Source: Paenibacillus periandrae (GTDB taxonomy: Bacteria > Bacillota > Bacilli > Paenibacillales > NBRC-103111). Taken from it: a DNA stretch of 44,975 nucleotides. Made by a program: the position numbers and the translations under genes. The notes under the pieces were generated by a model. The model saw only the letters and a program-made list of their open reading frames with translations. It made no database searches and had not been told where the DNA came from. Location of the stretch: NCBI RefSeq assembly GCF_022458865.1, contig NZ_JAJNMU010000044.1, forward strand, positions 1 through 44,975, given 5' to 3'. Every line of letters begins with the position of its first letter. The first letter of the stretch is position 1. Of this stretch, positions 1 through 8,145 are shown piece by piece.

Positions 1-541
1 CACGCACATAGTATGTCGTACCAGGCGTCAATCCCGTCAAGGTCTTACTCATCGCTCCCGTGCTACTCGTTCCATCGGTTGCTTTTGAGTTGGACGTTGT
101 CGGATTCGGGGTTGTTGCATACACAAAGCCACGCTCCGTTAACGATGCTCCGCCGTCCGAGCTTACATTGCCCGTTAAATCAACGGTCGTTGTTGTGATG
201 TTCGTGTACGTCAGCGTCGTTACCGTTGGTGCTACCGGTAAGTTCTGCGTCCTAAACTGAACTTCCACTCCATAGCCCGTTGCTGTTGTGTTGTTGGTCG
301 CATATGCACGCACATAATATGTCGTACCAGGCGTCAATCCCGTTAAGGTCTTACTCATCGCTCCCGTACTCGTTCCATCGGTTGCTTTCGTGTTCGACGT
401 TGTCGGATTCGGGGTTGTTGCATACACAAAGCCACGCTCCGTTAACGGTGCTCCGCCGTCCGAGCTTACATTTCCTGTTAAATCAACGGTCGTTGTCGTG
501 ATGTTCGTGTACGTCAGCGTCGTTACCGTTGGTGCTGCCAC
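1..541 (-). repeat. Near-identical tandem repeat units inside the FN3-like gene
   Basis: Bases 1-235 align with 307-541 with about ten substitutions and one 3-base (one-codon) indel, so the offset is 306 then 303 bases, or roughly 101 residues. The copies encode modules two and three of the secreted protein. Similarity at synonymous positions suggests recent duplication or gene conversion. Further copies may lie beyond the left edge. Confidence 0.9.
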
Positions 542-934
542 AGGAACTGTAAATGAAGTTACCCCACCATAAGCGATTCCATTCAAATTTTTAGCATAGG
601 CCTTTGCATAATAAGTATAACCAGGAAGTAAGTTAATAAGGCTGCCGTAAAAAGGTCCTGTTCCGTACATAGCATCTACAACATTCATTTCATTGGCGTT
701 TGCATTAGGAGCAACTGAATAATAAATCCCTCGCTCCGTAACAGGACTGCCTCCATCCCCGTATACCTCTCCCTCTACCCCAAATACTCCGTTTCCGTAG
801 TTTTGGTAGGTCACCGTTGTTACCGATGGGGCAGAATTTGGAAGGGCAAAAACAACAGCTTGGGGAATCACAACCTGAAGCATCAGCATCATAGCCATGA
901 TACCACTGTGAAGCCATAACAACTTCCTTCTCAT
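1..934 (-). CDS. Secreted fibronectin-III-like repeat protein, 5' part (C-terminus outside window)
   Basis: The open frame runs without a stop from an ATG at 934 to the window edge, about 311 codons. A GGAG-type ribosome site lies about 8 bases upstream of the ATG. The first ~31 residues are a signal peptide: two Arg and a Lys, then a Met/Leu/Val-rich core ending near VVFALP. Three ~100-residue beta-sandwich-like modules follow, each with TVTT.TY near its start, LTERG(F/I).Y in the middle and LxPGxTYY.(R/K)AYA near its end. This is the pattern of bacterial FN3-like domains in secreted or S-layer-associated proteins. Modules two and three are almost identical. No enzyme domain is visible in the part present. 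The gene lies downstream of, and in the same direction as, the polysaccharide block but 233 bases away, so a link is only possible. The family assignment is moderately sure. Confidence 0.75.
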   Translation of the reverse strand, partial: MRRKLLWLHSGIMAMMLMLQVVIPQAVVFALPNSAPSVTTVTYQNYGNGVFGVEGEVYGDGGSPVTERGIYYSVAPNANANEMNVVDAMYGTGPFYGSLINLLPGYTYYAKAYAKNLNGIAYGGVTSFTVPVAAPTVTTLTYTNITTTTVDLTGNVSSDGGAPLTERGFVYATTPNPTTSNTKATDGTSTGAMSKTLTGLTPGTTYYVRAYATNNTTATGYGVEVQFRTQNLPVAPTVTTLTYTNITTTTVDLTGNVSSDGGASLTERGFVYATTPNPTTSNSKATDGTSSTGAMSKTLTGLTPGTTYYVR

Positions 935-1078
935 TCTGAACTCTCCTCTCTCTCTCCTCTCGATAGATGATGACTACATGACTTCATGAGAGCTCATTCT
1001 TAGCCATCTGCTCGTCTTGCTCCAAAGTGGAAATTTGGCATAGTTCGACAAGCGAGAATATGATTAACTCTCTTCTTT

Positions 1079-1105
1079 ACTATAACAAAAGTGCCTGATA
1101 CTCAA
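1079..1105 (-). promoter_or_regulatory. Possible sigma-A promoter for the FN3-like gene
   Basis: On the minus strand TTGAGT (1105-1100) is followed after 15 bases by TATAGT (1084-1079). The spacer is short and the predicted leader is about 140 bases, so this is tentative. The rest of 935-1167 shows no gene and no convincing terminator, only a weak AT-only hairpin just after the sugar-transferase stop. Confidence 0.25.
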
Positions 1106-1167
1106 CAATACGCTTTTTCTTGAATATTCCTTTATTTTTCTTATCGATTTACATATATTTTCATATA

Positions 1168-1746
1168 TTAGGAATTATTTCTGACATTTTCGCTCCTCAC
1201 TACTTGTATGATGGTATTGCACAGAATCTGTATGTCAAGAATCAAAGTCATATGATCGAGATAAAATTTGTCAAACTCCAACTTTTGCTCATCTGTAATA
1301 AAATCCCTACCCATAATTTGCGCGTACCCTGTTAATCCAGGCTTAATTTGAGTAATACCCAGCCTGATTCTTTCCTGATTTAATTTATACTGATTATAAA
1401 GAGACGGCCTTGGACCAATAAACGACATATCTCCCAGTAAAATATTCCATACCTGAGGCAGCTCATCCAAGCTAGTCTGCCGTAAAAGCCTTCCAATTCT
1501 TGTTGTATATATGCTCGGGTCGGAAAGCAGGTCGGTTGCAATATCAGGCGTACCCGACTTCATACTACGAAATTTGAAAATGGAAAATAGCTTTCCATCT
1601 TGACCCAGTCTTGTTTGAACAAAAAAAGCCGGTCCCTTTGAATCGACTTTGATCATCATTGCAATAACAAGAAACAACGGAAAGAAGGCAACAAGTAGAA
1701 TAACAGAAAAAACAATATCCAGTATCCTTTTCATATATTTATACAT
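1168..1746 (-). CDS. Initiating sugar-phosphate transferase (small monotopic PglC-like polyprenyl glycosylphosphotransferase)
   Basis: The 192-residue protein is the short catalytic form of the bacterial sugar transferase family. It would transfer a sugar-1-phosphate from a UDP-sugar to undecaprenyl phosphate at the inner face of the membrane, starting each glycan repeat. A hydrophobic re-entrant helix occupies residues ~8-30. It is followed by the family blocks KFRSM, DELPQVWNILLGDMSFIGPRP and KPGLTGYAQIMGR. The larger WcaJ/WbaP N-terminal membrane domain is absent, as expected for this subfamily. The start at 1746 overlaps the upstream stop by 8 bases and has AAAGGA just before it; an inner ATG at 1734 is the alternative. 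It is the last gene of a six-gene minus-strand block. The preferred sugar is probably QuiNAc or a related 6-deoxy-HexNAc, inferred from its neighbours. Confidence 0.88.
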   Translation of the reverse strand: MYKYMKRILDIVFSVILLVAFFPLFLVIAMMIKVDSKGPAFFVQTRLGQDGKLFSIFKFRSMKSGTPDIATDLLSDPSIYTTRIGRLLRQTSLDELPQVWNILLGDMSFIGPRPSLYNQYKLNQERIRLGITQIKPGLTGYAQIMGRDFITDEQKLEFDKFYLDHMTLILDIQILCNTIIQVVRSENVRNNS

Positions 1747-2686
1747 GTTTTCCTTTATTCCCTTCAGTACCTAAATACCATTGAACCGTACTCATAATAC
1801 CCTCCTGAAAAGTAAAAGGCGGTGTCCATACCAACTCATTCCTAATAGTGCTTGTATCGACTGTTAATGAGCCTACCAATCGTTCAATCGCTGAAGAACG
1901 TCCTGTGCATGTTCCCAGCCATCTCAATGTCCATTGTGGCAAATAAAACATTCTCGCCTTCACGCCAGCAGCCCAAGCCACAGTTTGTATCAGTTCCGTT
2001 GTTGATACATCATGACAATCGGAAACAGCAAAAATGCGTCCAACTGCCTGATTGGCACTTAGACTACAAAGAATAGCATCCGCGAAATTATTTACATACA
2101 GAAAGCTGCGGCGATTTTGCAATTTGGCAAATGGAAGTGGAATCGGAGCCTGTACCATTTTTAACAAGCTTAAAAAATTAGCCTTCACTTCAGGTCCATA
2201 TACAAGACAAGGACGGAAGATCACAGTCTCCAAGCCGCTTGCTTCGGAAATTTTGTGCAGTTCTGCTTCCGCTTCACGTTTACTCAAACCATAAGGATCC
2301 TCTGCCAAAGCTTTGGCATCCTCAGAGGCTTTAATTGAACTGACAAATATAAATCTGCGTACAGATGCCTTCACAGCAGCTTTAGCTAACAATTTAGTGC
2401 CCTGCGTGTTAACCTTTCGGTATTCTGCTAAAGGATCTGCTATACGATCATTCATTTGATGTACGCGTGCAGCCAAATGAATAACCGCATCCATTCCCTG
2501 CAAAGCGGCTTCAATCCCTCGTTGATCATCAACATCGCTGTATACATGCCAATGTATTCCGTTTGCGGTACTGAACGTTTGCTTGCTTCTGCTTAAACCG
2601 TGAACCTCGTAACCTGCATCAACCAGCACCCGACATACAGCTTGTCCAATAAAGCCAGTTGCTCCGGTAACCAAAACCTTATTCAT
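1739..2686 (-). CDS. NAD(P)-dependent SDR, probable UDP-4-keto-6-deoxy-HexNAc reductase (WbpV/WreQ-like)
   Basis: This extended-SDR protein of 315 residues opens with VTGATGFIGQAV, the Rossmann GxxGxxG loop. It has SSIKASED around the catalytic Ser and YGLSK as the YxxxK motif. The start was set at 2686 because AAGGA lies 8 bases upstream, whereas the longer frame from 2710 would overlap the previous gene and lacks a clear site. A reductase of this type directly beside a small PGT is the arrangement known for WbpV/WbpL and WreQ/WreU, which make UDP-D-QuiNAc from the 4-keto product of a WbpM-type dehydratase; such a dehydratase is encoded at 5969-7903. The exact sugar is inference, and a 4-epimerase role cannot be excluded from sequence alone. 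Confidence 0.75.
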   Translation of the reverse strand: MNKVLVTGATGFIGQAVCRVLVDAGYEVHGLSRSKQTFSTANGIHWHVYSDVDDQRGIEAALQGMDAVIHLAARVHQMNDRIADPLAEYRKVNTQGTKLLAKAAVKASVRRFIFVSSIKASEDAKALAEDPYGLSKREAEAELHKISEASGLETVIFRPCLVYGPEVKANFLSLLKMVQAPIPLPFAKLQNRRSFLYVNNFADAILCSLSANQAVGRIFAVSDCHDVSTTELIQTVAWAAGVKARMFYLPQWTLRWLGTCTGRSSAIERLVGSLTVDTSTIRNELVWTPPFTFQEGIMSTVQWYLGTEGNKGKHV

Positions 2687-2697
2687 AAATACCATCC

Positions 2698-3825
2698 TTA
2701 CTTGAACCAAACTGTGCGATTAATGTAATCCGTATAACTTAATATAATGTTTAAAACTTTACGTGATACCAGATCGACATCATAATCTGCCACCGTTCTG
2801 ATTAAAGCAGTCTGAGCTGTGAACTGTCCCATCGCCGCCTCCATGGAGTCCAGAATTCGCTCTTTTGTTAAACCTGCCATAATTAACGTACCTTCATCCA
2901 TACCTTCCGGACGTTCATGAGCTTGCCTGATCGTAATGGCAGGAAACTTTAAAATTGACGCCTCCTCAGTAATCGTGCCGCTGTCGGAAATGACACAGCT
3001 CGCATGCATTTGCAAATAAATATAATCAAAAAATCCAAGCGGCTTCAAAAAACGGATTCGCTGATCAAACAGACTCATATCCAATTGTTCCAGCCTTTTT
3101 CGGGTTCTGGGATGCGTTGATACAATAAGCTCTTTATCATATCGTTGTGCAATAGTTTGAAGTGATTCAAGTAAATCATGAAAATTGGTTTCTGAGTCCA
3201 CATTCTCCTCCCGATGTATACTGACGACGAAATATTGATCGTTGACAAGCTTCAACTTTTCAAGTACATTCGACTTCATAATGTTGGGGTGATAATAGTT
3301 TAGCACTTCCTTCATACTTGAACCCACTTTAAATATCGTTTCTGCCTTCAAACCTTCAGCAATTAAATACCTTCTGGCATGCTCCGTTAAAGTCATATTG
3401 ATATCGCTTAAATGGTCAACGATCTTCCGATTCAGCTCTTCCGGAACACGCTGGTCAAAACAGCGGTTACCAGCTTCCATATGAAAAACAGGGATTTTCC
3501 GCCTCTTAGCGGCTATCACCGATAAACAGCTGTTGGTATCTCCATACAATAAAATAGCATCCGGGCGTTCAAGCTCCATTACCTCATCGGATTTGGCAAT
3601 TACATTACCTATCGTTTCAGCTGTATTTTTTCCTACCGCATTCAGAAAATGATCCGGTTTTTTAATACCAAGCTCATTAAAAAAAATTTCATTAAGCTCA
3701 TAGTCATAATTTTGTCCGGAGTGTACCAGTATATGATTCGTAAACCTATTTAAATGATCCATTACTCTCGATAGCTTAATAATTTCGGGTCTTGTACCGA
3801 CGATGGTCATAACCTTCATAGCCAT
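2698..3825 (-). CDS. UDP-HexNAc 2-epimerase of the FnlC/CapG/WbjD subfamily
   Basis: The 375-residue protein has the two-domain GT-B fold expected of non-hydrolysing UDP-GlcNAc 2-epimerases. It begins IVGTRPEIIK and carries YGDTNS, HMEAGNRCFDQRVPEE, SIHREENVD and SDSGTITEEAS. The EAGNRCFD..VPEE.NRKIVDH block is what separates FnlC/CapG/WbjD enzymes, which make UDP-L-FucNAc or L-QuiNAc precursors, from WecB/MnaA. The ATG at 3825 has AAGGAG 7 bases upstream, although this places the start 50 bases inside the preceding gene. It would act after the RmlD-like reductase at 3776-4711. No FnlA/WbjB-type (~340 aa, C5-inverting) dehydratase is present in the window, so the pathway as seen is incomplete or uses the CapD-like enzyme or a gene elsewhere. 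Confidence 0.85.
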   Translation of the reverse strand: MAMKVMTIVGTRPEIIKLSRVMDHLNRFTNHILVHSGQNYDYELNEIFFNELGIKKPDHFLNAVGKNTAETIGNVIAKSDEVMELERPDAILLYGDTNSCLSVIAAKRRKIPVFHMEAGNRCFDQRVPEELNRKIVDHLSDINMTLTEHARRYLIAEGLKAETIFKVGSSMKEVLNYYHPNIMKSNVLEKLKLVNDQYFVVSIHREENVDSETNFHDLLESLQTIAQRYDKELIVSTHPRTRKRLEQLDMSLFDQRIRFLKPLGFFDYIYLQMHASCVISDSGTITEEASILKFPAITIRQAHERPEGMDEGTLIMAGLTKERILDSMEAAMGQFTAQTALIRTVADYDVDLVSRKVLNIILSYTDYINRTVWFK

Positions 3826-4711
3826 ATTCGTTCTCCTTCAAGGTGTTTTCATAGTCCTTATGCATATTCTTAATTAATTCCGGCCAGGAAGGAGCTTTAT
3901 AACCGGTAGCCTGCTGAAAGCGGTCTGAATTTAATGACTTTTTATCTATGAAATCATTATAAGGCACTATCTCTACCCTATGATCATAAGACTCGGATAC
4001 GTATTTGAGCAAATCGTATTTGGATATTTGCTCGGATGAAACATGATATAACCCGTACAATCCCTTTTGAGGTATTACAAATTCCTTGATGATACGGGAA
4101 AACTCTATAGTTGGAAAACCTGTATAAATGGCACCCGAATAACCTCGTACAGTTTGATCCTGTGCAAGAAACCAGTCAATCAGACTAAAATGGTTTTTGA
4201 GCTCATGGCCTATTACTGAAGTTCTCAGGGTTATTGTGTTAATATCATCAATCACTTCCCCCATCTGCTTCGTTTTACCATAAAGATCCGTCGCATTACT
4301 GGCATCCGACTCCAAATAATTTCCCTTTTGTCCATTAAAAACGCAATCCGTACTGATATGAATCAATCTCGCATGGGCCTGCTTGCAATAAGCCGCCAGC
4401 AAATGTGGAAACAAGGCATTGACTGTAATCGATTTAATAGCATCTTTTGCTTCCGGAAGCTGTTTGATAATCCCTATGCAATTTATGACGACATCAGGTT
4501 TAACGGTGTCAATGGCCTTATATACAGTTTCAATTCTATAGGCGTCTACGCCAGAAATCGTGTGCTGCAGTTGCTCGGTGGTGTACCATTGAGAAAGATT
4601 TTCATTAGACCTGACAGTTGCAAAAGTAATCCATTGATTTTCTCTTATGAAATCCTGAAAAAGCTTATGACCAAGCATTCCTGTACCGCCCAAAATTAAT
4701 ATTCTTGTCAT
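3776..4711 (-). CDS. RmlD-like sugar-nucleotide 4-keto reductase (WbvR/FnlB-type role)
   Basis: This is an RmlD_sub_bind-type SDR of 311 residues. The N-terminus ILILGGTGMLGHKLF holds the nucleotide-binding loop, HISTDCVFNG carries the STD motif, and YGKTK is the catalytic YxxxK. The frame is open upstream to 4795, but the ATG at 4711 fits the family N-terminus and begins 20 bases after the previous stop; the ribosome site is weak (GGTG). Its 3' end overlaps the 2-epimerase start by 50 bases, suggesting translational coupling. RmlD-like reductases paired with FnlC-type epimerases occur in UDP-L-QuiNAc and L-RhaNAc pathways (WbvB-WbvR-WbvD), so a role in an L-6-deoxy-HexNAc sugar is inferred. 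dTDP-rhamnose synthesis is less likely because no rmlA, rmlB or rmlC is present. Confidence 0.78.
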   Translation of the reverse strand: MTRILILGGTGMLGHKLFQDFIRENQWITFATVRSNENLSQWYTTEQLQHTISGVDAYRIETVYKAIDTVKPDVVINCIGIIKQLPEAKDAIKSITVNALFPHLLAAYCKQAHARLIHISTDCVFNGQKGNYLESDASNATDLYGKTKQMGEVIDDINTITLRTSVIGHELKNHFSLIDWFLAQDQTVRGYSGAIYTGFPTIEFSRIIKEFVIPQKGLYGLYHVSSEQISKYDLLKYVSESYDHRVEIVPYNDFIDKKSLNSDRFQQATGYKAPSWPELIKNMHKDYENTLKENEYGYEGYDHRRYKTRNY

Positions 4712-4730
4712 AGGATCACCACTTATCGTT

Positions 4731-5954
4731 TTATGAGGTATGCGTAAATTGTTCCATCCAGGCTTCCAACCTGTTGACCAACATTGGCCGATCAAAATTT
4801 TGATCGTAGTAATGCTTTCCTTTCCTACCCAGCTCCTCCCTAGCTTCTGCGTTCATCTCATAAAGTTGGAGCACCGCTGTAGCTAACGCTTGGGCATCTT
4901 CAGAAGGACAGCTGACTCCAGCGCCCGCTTCTTCAAGTATTCGATTTCCTTCACCATCCAGGGCGGAAATAATGGGTCGTCCGCATGCCAGATAAGACTG
5001 TAATTTGCTTGGAATAGTAAGTGCAAATATTGAACTTTTTTTCAATGTAACCAGTAAGGCATCGGCATGCGCAAAATAATGCGGCATGGTTTCAGCCGGG
5101 TGCTTACCCAATACATACATAGTTTGCTCAAGCCCCTGCTCAACGATCTGCTTTTCAAGCCAGGACTTCATTCTGCCATCACCTATCATTATCCAATTAA
5201 TATCGGAATGAACCTTCAGCGAGTGGGCCGCATCAATAATGGTCGGGAGGTCTTGGGCTGCACCCAGATTTCCTGCAAAAACGATATTAAAACCCTCAGG
5301 TAAGGCTCGAGGTAATTCAGCTTCTGAAGTAGAAAGCGGCATGTAATAGGACTCAGCCCAATTGGGAAAATATTCGATTTTTTCGCGTGGAACATTCAGT
5401 TTTTCGATAGACGATCTAAATTTGCTCGATTGTATCAAAATGAGATCACATTGCTTATAAATATACTTCACTACATGACCTACCACTGACAACAAGCGGG
5501 GCGAATTTAACGCTCCCGTAGCCGACAAGCTCTCCGGCCATAGGTCTTGTACCCAGAAAAACAAAGGTTTTTTAATAAGCTTTTTCATGACTATTGCAGG
5601 AAGCCCGACTGTAATCGGCGAAGGTTCATAAACAAAAACCATATCGTACTTCCCTCTGCACAGAAAAGGCGCAAACAAACTTGCCAGTAAAGCGAAAGAA
5701 ATAAAGTTAGCAAATAAATAGATGCTAGTTCCCTTACCCCTCGGAATTATTGGAACCCTAAACACATCACATTCGTAGTACTTGTCATGACTTTTACCCC
5801 AAAAGCTATAGCCAGCTTCAAATTTACCAGATGGATAATTGGGTTTACCGGTAAGAATAGTTACCTTATGTCCCTTATCCAGCAGACCGATCACCAAATC
5901 ATTAATTTTAAAATTTTCCGGCCAAAAATATTGTGTAACTACTAGTATATGCAA
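4731..5954 (-). CDS. GT4 glycosyltransferase, WbuB-like
   Basis: This 407-residue retaining GT-B transferase starts ILVVTQYFWPENFKINDL, the typical WbuB/WcaI opening. It contains FWVQDLWPES in the N-terminal acceptor domain and VFAGNLGAAQDLPTII at the start of the nucleotide-binding domain. Its E(x7)E-type region falls around LTIPSKLQSYLACGRPI. Relatives such as WbuB in FnlABC-containing clusters add L-FucNAc or similar sugars, which fits the neighbouring epimerase and reductase genes. It is presumably cytosolic or membrane-associated and adds the second sugar to the lipid-linked primer. It lies 14 bases after the CapD-like gene. The family is well supported; the donor is inferred. Confidence 0.88.
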   Translation of the reverse strand: MHILVVTQYFWPENFKINDLVIGLLDKGHKVTILTGKPNYPSGKFEAGYSFWGKSHDKYYECDVFRVPIIPRGKGTSIYLFANFISFALLASLFAPFLCRGKYDMVFVYEPSPITVGLPAIVMKKLIKKPLFFWVQDLWPESLSATGALNSPRLLSVVGHVVKYIYKQCDLILIQSSKFRSSIEKLNVPREKIEYFPNWAESYYMPLSTSEAELPRALPEGFNIVFAGNLGAAQDLPTIIDAAHSLKVHSDINWIMIGDGRMKSWLEKQIVEQGLEQTMYVLGKHPAETMPHYFAHADALLVTLKKSSIFALTIPSKLQSYLACGRPIISALDGEGNRILEEAGAGVSCPSEDAQALATAVLQLYEMNAEAREELGRKGKHYYDQNFDRPMLVNRLEAWMEQFTHTS

Positions 5955-5968
5955 CTCGGCACACCTTT

Positions 5969-7903
5969 CTATGTTTTCGCTTTGAAACCAGGTGACTGCT
6001 CAAGATATACCAGGTTTTTGTGAAACTTATTGTTCACCTTCTGTGGATGAGTGCCTGTATTCATTTGGTAGGAAGGAACCAATCGGCACAACAACATTCT
6101 CAACTCTTTGGAACTTAAGGAAATATCATTGTGAAGAACCGCCTGCTCCAATTCGGATAACTGCTCGTCCAATTTCTCTAATGAGTTGATAGCAGGCCTA
6201 CCAATATAAATCCGGTTATGCTTGGTAGCAGAAGTTATTTCCTCCGTACTCAACAATTCTTCAAAAAGCTTCTCTCCAGGTCTTATACCTGTAAACTGAA
6301 TAGCAATATCCTTGTCGATTTCTAGACCGGATAATGCAATCAAATCTCTGGCAAGGTCTACAATTTTAACTGGTTTACCCATATCCAGTATAAATATTTC
6401 TCCACCATTTGCAAAAGCCCCTGCTTGTATAACCAATTGAACAGCCTCTGGAATTGTCATAAAAAACCGAACCATTTCGGGATGAGTAACGGTTACCGGT
6501 CCCCCGGCTTCAATCTGTTTTTTAAACAAGGGAATGACACTTCCCCTGCTGCCCAAAACATTGCCAAAACGAACAGCAACAAACTTGGTCTTGCTTCTAC
6601 CATTCATGTTTTGTACAATCATTTCGGCTAATCTTTTTGTTGCTCCCATCACATTTGTCGGATTCACGGCCTTGTCTGTCGATACAAGCACAAAACGAGA
6701 AACTTCATAAATATGACAGCAATGGACCAGATTACGTGTGCCAAATACGTTGTTTTTAATGGCTTCTACTGGATTTTTCTCCATTAAAGGCACATGTTTA
6801 TGGGCCGCAGCATGAAAGACGACATCCGGCCTAAACATTTTCAACACTGCATCCACTCTTTTACGATCCTGCAAGTCCGCAATTATCGGTTCGATTTGAA
6901 TATGGGGAAAACTTTTTTTTAATTCCAGCTCAATTTCATAAATACTGTTCTCACCGCGTCCCAGGAGTATTAATTTCTGAGGCGAAAATTTGCAGACCTG
7001 TCTGCAAAGCTCCGATCCAATGGATCCCCCGGCTCCCGTCACCATTACTGTTTTATTAGAAATATGTTCTTTAATTTCAGTAGAATCAAGGCGAATCGGC
7101 TCTCTACCAAGTAAATCCTCTACACTGACGTTTCTCAAGGCACCTATATTGACATGTCCCTGAATAAGGTCACTCATTGCAGGCATTATTTTTAATTGAC
7201 AGGTAGTTTGTTTGCAAATTTCGATAATTCTAGTAAAGTTCTCTTTATTGGCTGAAGGAACAGCTATAATAATAATTGAAATGTCGAATTTGGAAACAAT
7301 GTGGGGAATATCTCTCGTATGTCCTGCTATAGGTACACCGTAAATCTCCATATGATGCTTCCCTCTGTCATCGTCCACAAAAGCGATGGGAAAATATGCC
7401 GATTTATATTTGGTTTGTTTAAGCTGCTTCACAACAAGCATCCCGGCCTGACCGGCCCCAACAATCAAGGCTCTTTGATGATGAGGCTGCATCTTGATAA
7501 AAGAATTGTGAATGCCCACTACTAATATTCGCGAGCAGCAGAGACAAACCATAGAAATAATCAATGACATGACATGGATACTTCGTGGCACAGTGAATTC
7601 GGAGAATGAATAATTAAGCACAGAAATAACGACAAATGAAATTAGGTAACCGGAAAACACAAGCTTTACTAACGAGAAAACATCCTCGATGCTTGCATGC
7701 TGCCAAACCTTTTTATAAATATTTTTATTAAAAAATAGTGAAAACATGACTATGGCGTGTATAGCAGCTGCATAATTGATAAATTTGCTATATGGAGCCG
7801 GAATCGGATAATCAAATCTCAAAAAGTATGCAGCATACGTTGCCCCTAATATAATAACAGCATCCGATATCCGAATTAAAATTGCATAGTGAGATTTGTT
7901 CAT
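5969..7903 (-). CDS. Membrane-bound UDP-GlcNAc 4,6-dehydratase, WbpM/CapD/PglF-like
   Basis: The 644-residue protein has four membrane helices in residues ~10-132, a first nucleotide-binding domain (VGAGQAG near 150) and a C-terminal SDR domain starting VTGAGGSIGSELCRQ near 288. The catalytic site reads STDKA near 408 and VMGATK near 419, so Met replaces the usual Tyr of YxxxK. That S-M-K triad is the hallmark of the long WbpM-type dehydratases and argues for function, not decay. The product would be UDP-4-keto-6-deoxy-GlcNAc, the substrate for the reductases downstream. The ATG at 7903 has AGGAG 6 bases upstream. It is the first gene of the minus-strand block and diverges from the ligase-like gene across 242 bases. 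Confidence 0.9.
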   Translation of the reverse strand: MNKSHYAILIRISDAVIILGATYAAYFLRFDYPIPAPYSKFINYAAAIHAIVMFSLFFNKNIYKKVWQHASIEDVFSLVKLVFSGYLISFVVISVLNYSFSEFTVPRSIHVMSLIISMVCLCCSRILVVGIHNSFIKMQPHHQRALIVGAGQAGMLVVKQLKQTKYKSAYFPIAFVDDDRGKHHMEIYGVPIAGHTRDIPHIVSKFDISIIIIAVPSANKENFTRIIEICKQTTCQLKIMPAMSDLIQGHVNIGALRNVSVEDLLGREPIRLDSTEIKEHISNKTVMVTGAGGSIGSELCRQVCKFSPQKLILLGRGENSIYEIELELKKSFPHIQIEPIIADLQDRKRVDAVLKMFRPDVVFHAAAHKHVPLMEKNPVEAIKNNVFGTRNLVHCCHIYEVSRFVLVSTDKAVNPTNVMGATKRLAEMIVQNMNGRSKTKFVAVRFGNVLGSRGSVIPLFKKQIEAGGPVTVTHPEMVRFFMTIPEAVQLVIQAGAFANGGEIFILDMGKPVKIVDLARDLIALSGLEIDKDIAIQFTGIRPGEKLFEELLSTEEITSATKHNRIYIGRPAINSLEKLDEQLSELEQAVLHNDISLSSKELRMLLCRLVPSYQMNTGTHPQKVNNKFHKNLVYLEQSPGFKAKT

Positions 7904-7958
7904 AGCAGGCTCCTATTTGGTGTTGTAAAATATTGTCGAAGCTTGTCCTGACTACTTC

Positions 7959-7981
7959 TGATATCGATAACAATGATATCA
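7959..7981. promoter_or_regulatory. Short inverted repeat in the divergent control region
   Basis: TGATATC and GATATCA flank nine bases between the CapD-like and ligase-like genes, about 60 bases upstream of the former. It could be an operator, but no partner regulator is known. The region 7904-8145 is AT-rich and otherwise contains only the promoter given separately. Confidence 0.2.
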
Positions 7982-8083
7982 AAATAGATTATCAAATACT
8001 AGATAGATAAACATCAAATTTTAAGTAACCATTTGAATAAGTGTCGAATCAAAACATCAAATAGCGAAAGGTGAGGAAAATAG

Positions 8084-8111
8084 TTGAATGCTCGACATTT
8101 TATGATAAAAT
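8084..8111 (+). promoter_or_regulatory. Probable sigma-A promoter for the ligase-like gene
   Basis: TTGAAT (8084-8089), a 16-base spacer and TAAAAT (8106-8111) precede the ATG at 8146, predicting a leader of about 28 bases containing AGAGGAG. Position and match to consensus are both good. Confidence 0.5.
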
Positions 8112-8145
8112 CTTAAAGTATCTCAACGATAAGAGGAGAATTCTA

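Noticed and set aside
13..572. Plus-strand frames of 60-73 codons across 13-572
   Set aside because: They are opposite-strand shadows of the FN3-like repeats; they recur with the repeat period and have no ribosome sites.
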